The notes under the pieces are model-generated. The model searched no databases. It saw only the letters and a list, made by a program, of their open reading frames with translations, and was not told the DNA's origin. A DNA stretch of 64,000 nucleotides, from NCBI GenBank assembly GCA_016791265.1, contig JAEUMY010000023.1, forward strand, positions 124,001-188,000. Direction: 5' to 3'. Made by a program: the position numbers and the translations under genes. Within the stretch, counting starts at the first letter, position 1; the number at the start of each line of letters is the position of its first letter. This stretch comes from Betaproteobacteria bacterium (GTDB taxonomy: Bacteria; Pseudomonadota; Gammaproteobacteria; Burkholderiales; Usitatibacteraceae). Shown here in pieces: positions 29,814-37,071 of this stretch.

Positions 29814-32800
29814 GTGCCGCTGGTTTGCCGAATTGAATTTTCTGCCAGACTGTTGACTGCCCTTGCGGTAGTTGCTTGCTGGCTGAGCGCACCAGTGCAG
29901 GCTCAAGAAGACGAGTGGCGGCGGCTGCGTGCCGAAGCTGCGGAACTCGCCAAATCCGACGCGGCAGATCGGGCTCTTGATGTGGCATTGCAAGCGCTCT
30001 ATGTTGCGGAAAGGACTTTTGGTCCTGAGCACCCCGCAGTGGGGGCCAGTCAGAGTGGCGTCGCAGAGGCCTTCGCGGCGCTGGGCAATTTCACCGAAGC
30101 CGCGCGCTATCTCGAGCGTTCGCTCGCAATTGCCGAAAAAGCACTTGGGCCTGTGCATGCTGTCGTCGCTGAGGGACGATATCGCCTTGCTGACGCTTAC
30201 TTTGTTCAACGCAAGTTCGCGTTGGCCGAGCCAAGCTATTCGAGAGCCTTGACCATTTGGGAGGCTATTCACGGGCCTGATCACATCGAGGTGGCGCGGG
30301 CGTTGCACGGCCTTGCGCGCCTCCGCGAAGTAATGGGCCAGTATTCGGGGACGGATGCACTGGCGGTTCGTGCGCTCTTGATCAAGGAGATAGCGCTTGG
30401 CCCGGAGCATCCAGGTATTGCCGACAGCATGAGTCTGCTTGCGCTGATCTATCTGCGGCAAGCACAGTACTCGCGAGCTGAAGAGTTGTACCGCCGTGAA
30501 CTTGCCCTACACGAGCGAACCTCGCCACCGGTTCTCAAAGATATTGCGGGGAGTTTGAATGGGCTGGCGTCCGCGCTTAAATCGCAGGGACGCTACGCTG
30601 AGGCGGAGCAGACTTTTCGGCGATCATTGTCGAGCTATGAGCAAGCGTTTGGGTCTGACAGTCCCAGGATTGTCCGGAGTCTGAACAACCTGGGAACTTT
30701 GCTCCTTGAGCGCGGAAGGCACGCAGAGGCGAGGCCCTTGCTCATGCGCTCGCTTGAAATTGCGGAGAGGACTCGCCAACAAAGTGACCCGGAGTTGTTG
30801 TTCCTGGCGCGCATCAACTTGGGCACGTCCTATTTCAAACAGGGTCTTTACGCGGAGGCCGAGCCGCTGATCCAGAGCGCGCTGCGGCTTGCGAGGGACA
30901 CCTTTGGAAATGAGCATCCGAATGTCGCCCTCGCGCTTTTCAATCTTGGCTCCATTCGACAGGCGCGAGCGCAGTATGCTGAGGCGGAGGCTTTGTATGA
31001 CCAGGCATTGGCGATGAAGGAGAAGCGGCTTGGGTTGAACCACCCCGATGTTGCGTCAGTCCTAAAGGGACTCGCTCAAGTCAGCATCGCACAAGGACGG
31101 CACGCGGAGGCGGCTGCGCTCCTCGAGCGCGCGAAAGGCGTGGAAGAAAGTTCGCTCGGCCCAGAACACCCAGGCGTTGCTGAGAGCCTTAGCGTGCTCG
31201 CTTCGATTCGCCAGGCCCAGGGCCAGCATGAGGCTGCGGAGGCGCTCTTTCGGCGCGCGCTCACCATTCGTGAAAAGGCGCTGGGTCCCGATCATGAGGA
31301 TGTCGCCGTCAGCTTGAACAATCTGGCGGTCACTTACATGATGCAGGGCTTGTACCAGCGGGCGGAGCCGCTCCAGAAAAGAGCCTTGGCCATCGCTGAA
31401 AGGTCGGCGGGAAAGCAAGATGCCGTTGCACTGCTGCTGGGAAATCTGGGACAGGGCTACTCGCGTACCGGAAACTATGAAAAGGCTGCCGCTACCCTCA
31501 AGCGCGCGGTGGAGACTGCGGAAAAGTCATTAAGCCCGGATCATCCTCTGGTTGCGACATATCTGAACAACCTCGCCGGAAACTACTTGAGGCGCGATCA
31601 TTTCCTGGACGCCCTGCCTCTCCTTCAGAGAGCGTTCAACATATTTCTGCAAGCCTATGGCCCGGCGCATGCCGAGGTTGCCAACGTGCTGAACAATCTC
31701 GCCACAGTGAATCTGCGGGTGGGCAATGCGGAGCAGGCGGAGAAGACCTACGCATACGCGCTCGAGACGTTCGAGAAGGCTGTTGGCAAGGATCATCCCT
31801 ATGTTGCCAATGCGCTGAACGGGCTGGCGCTCAGCTACAAGGATCAGGGAAAACTCGCTGAGGCCCTGCCGCCAGCTCGGCGCGCCAGCGGCATCTATCG
31901 GCGGCGGATCGTGGCAGGCGGGACGAGTGACTTCGCCATTCGCGAGGCATCGGCCAATCGGGAGGGGTTTCTAGGGCATCTAGCGATCCTGTCCAAGTCA
32001 CGCAGCGCTTCACAAGCGGACGACACTGCCGATGAGGCGTTGCAAATCGCTCAGTTGATGCAGGCATCCGGCACGGCGTCCGCCGTGGCCAAGATGGCTG
32101 CCCGTTTCGCCGCGGGAGACGACGCGCTCGCGACGTTGGTGAAGAGGAAGCAAGACAACTTGGATCAACTGGGCAGGCTGGATCAAATGCTGATCGGGGC
32201 GCTCAGCAAGGCGCCATCTGAACGTGATGCGGTGGCTGAGCAGCGCTGGCAAGACGAGATTGCCCGGCTGAGGAGCGAAGTTGAGTCGACCGATGCCGAG
32301 CTGTCACGCAAGTTTCCCAACTACCAGGAGCTCACCCGCGTTGAACCAGTCACTCTCGGCGAACTCAGGTCGCTGTTGCGTCCGGACGAGGCCTTGCTCG
32401 CCTATGCGATAGACGATGATAGCTACGCCTTTGTCGTGAGCCGGCAGGGCGTAGAGTGGATTGCGTTGTCGGTCGAGGCCGCTGGCATCTCATCACGCAT
32501 TCGCAAAATCCGTGCCGCGCTGGAGCCCGATGCGAGCAGTGGCTTGAAGCCCGTGGATGTGCAGTCCTTGCATGAGCTGTATCGGCTACTCTTCGCGCCC
32601 GTGCTGCCGCATCTTAAGGACAGCAAGCACATTCTCCTGGTGCAAGGCGGGCCGTTGCAGAGCCTGCCGTTCGGCATGCTGGTCGCTTCGCCCCCAACAG
32701 CCATTGTTAATCCTGCCGACTACCGCAAAGTGGACTGGCTGAGCACGCGCTATGCGACGACCGTGCTGCCTTCCGCAGGTTCGCTCCGTTCACTGCGCGT

Positions 32801-33686
32801 GTTCGCCAAGGGTGCGACGGCCACAGAACCCTTCGCCGGCTTCGGTGATCCCCTGGTGGGGCTGGACTCAGGCGCCAGCCGCACCCGGCGTGCGCAACCT
32901 GAGATGGCGGCGCTTTTTCGTACGAACTCCGTCGCTGCAATGTCTGTTTTCGATGCGCAAAAGGTACATGTCGCGGATGCGGACGCGATTCGCAAACTGG
33001 ATCGACTGCCGGAAACGGCCGAGGAACTGCGCGAGATGGCGCAAACGCTTCGCGCTGGTCCGGAGTCGATCTGGTTGGGAGCGCGTGCCACGGAGTCCAA
33101 CTTGAAGAATCTTGACCTGACAAGATACCGAACAGTCGTGTTCGCGACCCACGGTCTGATGGCGGGAGACGTGACGGGTATAGGTGAGCCAGGCCTGATT
33201 CTCACGCCACCCGCCCGCAGCTCTATGGAAGATGACGGCTACCTTGCCGCCAGCGAAATCGCGCGACTCAAGATGAATGCGGATTGGGTGATCCTGTCCG
33301 CTTGCAACACCGCCGCGCCGGACGGCACGCCGGGCGCGGAAGGCTTGTCTGGTCTGGCTAAGGCATTCCTGTACGCGGGTGCGCGGGCGCTGCTCGTGTC
33401 GCATTGGCCGGTGGCGTCTGAAGCCACCGTTCCGCTCACCACCACGATGCTGCGCCTGTATGAGACAACGCCGGGCCTCAGCAAAGCCGAGGCGCATCGC
33501 CGTGCGATGATCAGCCTGATGCGCTCGACGGCGAACCCTGAGTACGCTCACCCGATGTTCTGGGCGCCGTTTGTCGTTGTCGGGGATGGTGCCGGTGCGG
33601 CGGAGGCGCGGAGCGGCGGCACGAGGACGGACCCGAAGACTGGCGTCGCCCCGCTTTCCCGGAAGACAATGTCTTGGCATGACTGA
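29814..33686 (+). CDS. Large TPR-CHAT domain protein
   Basis: A 1290-residue exported protein. The signal peptide spans about 1-27 (ending APVQAQ). About 14 kinesin-light-chain-type TPRs of 42 residues fill 50-700 (LGPEHPGVAESL, ALGPDHEDVAVSLNNLA). A helical linker leads to a C-terminal CHAT domain at about 990-1265, a caspase-fold protease. The CHAT dyad is visible: His1113 (FATHGLM) and Cys1164 (LSACNTAAPDG), followed by GLAKAFLYAGARALLVSHWPV. CHAT-TPR proteases such as the one in gRAMP/Craspase cut partner proteins on activation, but no partner system is here apart from the Sel1 gene 51 bp downstream. The start is a GTG at 29814. There is no GCGAATATTCGC in 3.9 kb, unlike neighbours. Confidence 0.92.
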   Translation: MPLVCRIEFSARLLTALAVVACWLSAPVQAQEDEWRRLRAEAAELAKSDAADRALDVALQALYVAERTFGPEHPAVGASQSGVAEAFAALGNFTEAARYLERSLAIAEKALGPVHAVVAEGRYRLADAYFVQRKFALAEPSYSRALTIWEAIHGPDHIEVARALHGLARLREVMGQYSGTDALAVRALLIKEIALGPEHPGIADSMSLLALIYLRQAQYSRAEELYRRELALHERTSPPVLKDIAGSLNGLASALKSQGRYAEAEQTFRRSLSSYEQAFGSDSPRIVRSLNNLGTLLLERGRHAEARPLLMRSLEIAERTRQQSDPELLFLARINLGTSYFKQGLYAEAEPLIQSALRLARDTFGNEHPNVALALFNLGSIRQARAQYAEAEALYDQALAMKEKRLGLNHPDVASVLKGLAQVSIAQGRHAEAAALLERAKGVEESSLGPEHPGVAESLSVLASIRQAQGQHEAAEALFRRALTIREKALGPDHEDVAVSLNNLAVTYMMQGLYQRAEPLQKRALAIAERSAGKQDAVALLLGNLGQGYSRTGNYEKAAATLKRAVETAEKSLSPDHPLVATYLNNLAGNYLRRDHFLDALPLLQRAFNIFLQAYGPAHAEVANVLNNLATVNLRVGNAEQAEKTYAYALETFEKAVGKDHPYVANALNGLALSYKDQGKLAEALPPARRASGIYRRRIVAGGTSDFAIREASANREGFLGHLAILSKSRSASQADDTADEALQIAQLMQASGTASAVAKMAARFAAGDDALATLVKRKQDNLDQLGRLDQMLIGALSKAPSERDAVAEQRWQDEIARLRSEVESTDAELSRKFPNYQELTRVEPVTLGELRSLLRPDEALLAYAIDDDSYAFVVSRQGVEWIALSVEAAGISSRIRKIRAALEPDASSGLKPVDVQSLHELYRLLFAPVLPHLKDSKHILLVQGGPLQSLPFGMLVASPPTAIVNPADYRKVDWLSTRYATTVLPSAGSLRSLRVFAKGATATEPFAGFGDPLVGLDSGASRTRRAQPEMAALFRTNSVAAMSVFDAQKVHVADADAIRKLDRLPETAEELREMAQTLRAGPESIWLGARATESNLKNLDLTRYRTVVFATHGLMAGDVTGIGEPGLILTPPARSSMEDDGYLAASEIARLKMNADWVILSACNTAAPDGTPGAEGLSGLAKAFLYAGARALLVSHWPVASEATVPLTTTMLRLYETTPGLSKAEAHRRAMISLMRSTANPEYAHPMFWAPFVVVGDGAGAAEARSGGTRTDPKTGVAPLSRKTMSWHD

Positions 33687-33737
33687 TTGCGCAATTGAAC
33701 GACCCACAATCACTGTCCGCTGTCATGGAGGTGGCGC

Positions 33738-34859
33738 ATGAAGAAGCAAATCGCTGCATTGGGCGTTGCGTTGTTGATGATGGTCGGTGTCGCGAAGGCG
33801 GGCCTTGTCGAGGATGGCGAGGCAGCTTACAAGCGCGGAGACTTCGAGACGGCGTTGCGAGTGTTCCGCGCCGCGGCGGCGCAGGGTAATTCAACTGCTC
33901 AATACGGCCTCGGCGTCATGTACAACACCGGCCAAGGCGTGGCGACCGATCCCGCCGAGGCGGTCAAGTGGTTTCGGCTTGCGGCGGAGCAGGGCAATGC
34001 CTTGGGCCAATTCAATCTCGGCGTGATGTTCCTCCAGGGACGAGGCATTGCGAAAGACCCAGCCGAGGCGGTCAAGTGGTTTCGCCTGAGCGCACTCCAA
34101 GGCGATGCCGAGGCTCAGAACAATCTGGGCATGAGCTATCTCCACGGTCAAGGTGTCGCGCCTGACGCGGCGGAGGCGGCCAAGTGGTTTTTGCTTGCCG
34201 CGCAGCAGGGCATTTCGCACGCGCAACTGACCATTGGGAGGATGTACAACGAGGGTAGGGGCGTTGCCGTCAACGAGGGGGAAGCGGCTCGGTGGATCAG
34301 ACAAGCGGCGGACCAAGGTCTGGATGCGGCACAGTACAGTTTGGGGGTTGCCTACTGGGGAGGAAAAGGCGTTGCAAAGAACATGGTCGAAGCGGTGAAG
34401 TGGTTTCGACTGGCAGCGAAGCAAGGGCATGTGTCCGCACTGAGGCGGCTTGGCGGACTGTACGAATTTGGTCAGGCCGTCGAAAAGGATCTCAACGAGT
34501 CCATCAAGTGGTATGAGCTGGCGGCGGCGAAACAGGATGTCGAGGCGCAGGAGGCACTCGGACGCGTCCACGGCACGATCAAAAATTACCCTGAAGCGAT
34601 CAAGTGGTGGCGCCTGGCAAGCGCTCAAGGAAATGGGTCTTCACAGTTCTTTCTTGCGTTGATGTACGTGCAAGGCAAGGCTGTCGCGAAGGATTTCGTG
34701 CGTGGGCACATGTGGGCGAGCCTCGCGGCGGAGGCGGGCAAAGACAAGGCTGAAAAATTCCGCGATGAAATCGCGGAGCTGCTGACGCCCGAGCAACTTG
34801 CTCAGTCGCAGCAGCTGGCGCGTGACTGCCGTGCGCGCAGGTTCAAGGAGTGCGACTAG
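33738..34859 (+). CDS. Exported Sel1-repeat protein
   Basis: A 373-residue protein: signal peptide about 1-21 (MKKQIAALGVALLMMVGVAKA), then eight or nine Sel1-like repeats of 36 residues (AAEQGNALGQFNLGVMFLQG pattern, AVKWFRLAA). Sel1 repeats form alpha-solenoids that bind other proteins. It lies 51 bp after the CHAT gene, in the same orientation, with GGAGGTGGCGC before its ATG, so it is probably co-transcribed and may be a scaffold for the CHAT protease. No membrane segment other than the signal was seen. Confidence 0.92.
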   Translation: MKKQIAALGVALLMMVGVAKAGLVEDGEAAYKRGDFETALRVFRAAAAQGNSTAQYGLGVMYNTGQGVATDPAEAVKWFRLAAEQGNALGQFNLGVMFLQGRGIAKDPAEAVKWFRLSALQGDAEAQNNLGMSYLHGQGVAPDAAEAAKWFLLAAQQGISHAQLTIGRMYNEGRGVAVNEGEAARWIRQAADQGLDAAQYSLGVAYWGGKGVAKNMVEAVKWFRLAAKQGHVSALRRLGGLYEFGQAVEKDLNESIKWYELAAAKQDVEAQEALGRVHGTIKNYPEAIKWWRLASAQGNGSSQFFLALMYVQGKAVAKDFVRGHMWASLAAEAGKDKAEKFRDEIAELLTPEQLAQSQQLARDCRARRFKECD

Positions 34860-34965
34860 TATCATTGCCAGCAATATCAATCTCCAGAAGCGCGGCACGA
34901 TTGACCCGATTGGCGATGACTGGTCGCCAGTTAGGAGATGCTTCGGTCTGCGACCACCGTGGGCT

Positions 34966-35085
34966 TGATGCCGCTCAATCGTTGCAACAGTTCGCACCTA
35001 CCTGATCGGCGGTGCGTTCGAGGCGAGTGAGCTGGATGCCAAGCGGGCCATCGATCAGGGCATGCGGCTGGCGGTCAGTCTGTAA
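34966..35085 (+). pseudogene. Decayed duplicate of the fadH 3' end
   Basis: Reading from about 34992, the sequence encodes [20 protein letters not shown] and ends GMRLAVSL, then TAA. It aligns with the real fadH C-terminus ([20 protein letters not shown], then GVRLAATL, then TGA) without gaps over about 90 bp. Similarity fades upstream of 34985 with an apparent one-base frameshift; CCGCTCAA is still shared. It has no start codon. It marks the right edge of the block that carries the CHAT and Sel1 genes. Confidence 0.85.
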
Positions 35086-35241
35086 GCTGGATTGACCGGT
35101 ATCAAAGGGACTTTTCCTGCCATCCGTTAGAGTGGTGGCATAGAGTCGCTGTGATAAACAGCCCCACCAGCACGGCAGGCAGCTAACCCGGTCGACGCTC
35201 GGCACCAGGCGCCCAGTTCCCGGCCTGCCTTCGGAGAGAGC

Positions 35242-36960
35242 ATGAACGACCGCGCGCAATCCGTCGCGATTCCTGTCGACAAGATATTGAGAAAGCCGCG
35301 CGCTCAGCTAAAGGGCCGCACGGTCGAGCCCGCTGCGCGCGAGGCGGTGCTCGCGGTGTTGGGCGAAGCGCCGCGCCGCGCCGACCTGCTGATCGAATTC
35401 CTGCACAAGATTCAGGATGCTTACGGTCATCTTTCCGCCGCGCATCTCGCCGCGCTGGCCGCCGAGATGAACATGGCCCAGACCGAAGTCTATGAAGTGG
35501 CCACGTTCTATCATCACTTCGATGTGGTGAAGGAGGGCGAGACAGTCCCCGCCGCCTTGACGGTGCGCGTGTGCGACACGCTGTCCTGTCAGATGGCTGG
35601 GGCGGACAAGCTGCTGTCCCGCCTGCGGGAAGTGTTGGGTGGCAATGCGAATATTCGCGTCATCGCCGCACCTTGCATCGGCCGCTGTGCCGAGGCACCC
35701 GCCGTGTGCGTGGGTCACAACGCGTTCGGGCATGCCACTGTCGAGAACGTGTCGGTCGCCATTCAGCAGGAGCAGGTCAAGGCGCCGCCGATCACCAACG
35801 CGGTTCCCCAGCACATCAATTTTGCGAGCTATCGCCAGTCAGGCGGCTATCAGACCTGGCTCGATTGCCTGAAGGGGACGCGCAAGGTCGACGACGTCAT
35901 TGCCACGATGGAGAACTCGGCGCTGCGCGGTCTCGGCGGTGCTGGCTTCCCTGTGGGCCGCAAATGGAAAATCGTCCGCGCCGAAGCCGGCCCGCGCCTC
36001 ATGGCGGTCAACATTGACGAAGGCGAGCCGGGCACGTTCAAGGATCGTCACTACCTGGAGCGCGATCCGCATCGCTTCCTCGAAGGCATGCTCATCGCCG
36101 CCTGGGCTGTGGGCATCGAGGATATCTACGTCTACCTTCGCGACGAGTATCACGCCTGCCGCGTGATGCTGGAGAAGGAGCTGGCTGCGCTGAAAGCCAA
36201 TCCCCCCGCCAAGCTGCCGAACATACACCTCCGCCGCGGTGCCGGTGCCTATATCTGCGGCGAAGAGTCCGCGATGATCGAGAGCATTGAAGGCAAACGC
36301 GGCATGCCGCGGCTGCGTCCGCCGTACGTGGCGCAAGTGGGCCTGTTCGGCCGGCCCACGCTGGAACACAACATGGAAACGCTTTTCTGGGTGCGCGAGA
36401 TTCTGGAGAAGGGCGCCGACTGGTTCGCAGGACACGGGCGCCACGGTCGCAAGGGGTTGCGTTCGTTCTCGGTTTCCGGCCGGGTGAAGAAGCCCGGCGT
36501 GCATCTGGCGCCTGCCGGCATCACGGTGAAGGAGCTTATCGCCGAGTACTGCGGCGGCATGGTCGACGGCCACGAGTTCTACGCCTACCTGCCGGGTGGC
36601 GCGTCGGGCGGCATCCTGCCGGCGTCGATGGGCGACATCCCGCTCGACTTCGACACGCTGCAACCGCATGGCTGTTTCATCGGCTCGGCCGCGGTCGTGA
36701 TCCTGTCGAACAAGGACAAGGCGCGCGACGCGGCGCTGAACCTGATGAAGTTCTTCGAAGATGAAAGCTGCGGCCAATGCACGCCGTGTCGGGTCGGCAC
36801 CGAGAAGGCGGTGAAGTTGCTGGAACAGTCGAAGTGGAACATGGGGCTGTTGGAAGAGCTGTCGCAGGCCATGGTTGACGCATCGATCTGCGGCCTGGGC
36901 CAGGCGGCACCCAATCCCATTCGGTGCATGGTGAAGCACTTTCCTCATGAGATTGGTTGA
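35242..36960 (+). CDS. fdsB: NAD-dependent formate dehydrogenase, fused gamma-beta subunits
   Basis: A 572-residue fusion of an FdsG/NuoE-like domain (about 30-170) with an FdsB/NuoF-like domain (about 185-572). The N-terminal domain carries the 2Fe-2S ligands C111, C116, C145 and C149. The second has the FMN/NADH site (GLGGAGFPVGRKW, GAGAYICGEESAMIESIEG) and 4Fe-4S ligands C510, C513, C516 and C550 (ESCGQCTPCRVG and SICGLGQ). It passes electrons from FdsA to NAD+ in the cytoplasm. In many bacteria these are two genes; here they are one. fdsA follows after a 111-bp spacer with an inverted repeat. A palindrome in the first domain gives Ala-Asn-Ile-Arg. Confidence 0.93.
   Translation: MNDRAQSVAIPVDKILRKPRAQLKGRTVEPAAREAVLAVLGEAPRRADLLIEFLHKIQDAYGHLSAAHLAALAAEMNMAQTEVYEVATFYHHFDVVKEGETVPAALTVRVCDTLSCQMAGADKLLSRLREVLGGNANIRVIAAPCIGRCAEAPAVCVGHNAFGHATVENVSVAIQQEQVKAPPITNAVPQHINFASYRQSGGYQTWLDCLKGTRKVDDVIATMENSALRGLGGAGFPVGRKWKIVRAEAGPRLMAVNIDEGEPGTFKDRHYLERDPHRFLEGMLIAAWAVGIEDIYVYLRDEYHACRVMLEKELAALKANPPAKLPNIHLRRGAGAYICGEESAMIESIEGKRGMPRLRPPYVAQVGLFGRPTLEHNMETLFWVREILEKGADWFAGHGRHGRKGLRSFSVSGRVKKPGVHLAPAGITVKELIAEYCGGMVDGHEFYAYLPGGASGGILPASMGDIPLDFDTLQPHGCFIGSAAVVILSNKDKARDAALNLMKFFEDESCGQCTPCRVGTEKAVKLLEQSKWNMGLLEELSQAMVDASICGLGQAAPNPIRCMVKHFPHEIG
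35647..35658. repeat. GCGAATATTCGC palindrome inside fdsB fusion
   Basis: A perfect copy, read as Ala-Asn-Ile-Arg, just before the second pair of 2Fe-2S cysteines. Confidence 0.97.
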
Positions 36961-36978
36961 AGATCAGCCCCAACAACC

Positions 36979-37053
36979 CGTTCGCCCTGAGGTATCGAAG
37001 GGCGAGCGCACTTTGCATCGGACTGTTCGTCCTTCGATACCTCAGGACGAACG
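36979..37053. repeat. Dispersed inverted repeat between fdsB and fdsA
   Basis: CTGAGGTATCGAAGG (36987-37001) and CCTTCGATACCTCAG (37031-37045) are perfect complements. The outer CGTTCGCC and GACGAACG extend the stem with one mismatch. It is the same element as in the sucC-sucD spacer. Confidence 0.9.
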
Positions 37054-37071
37054 GCGAAGCGGGAGAGCAGC

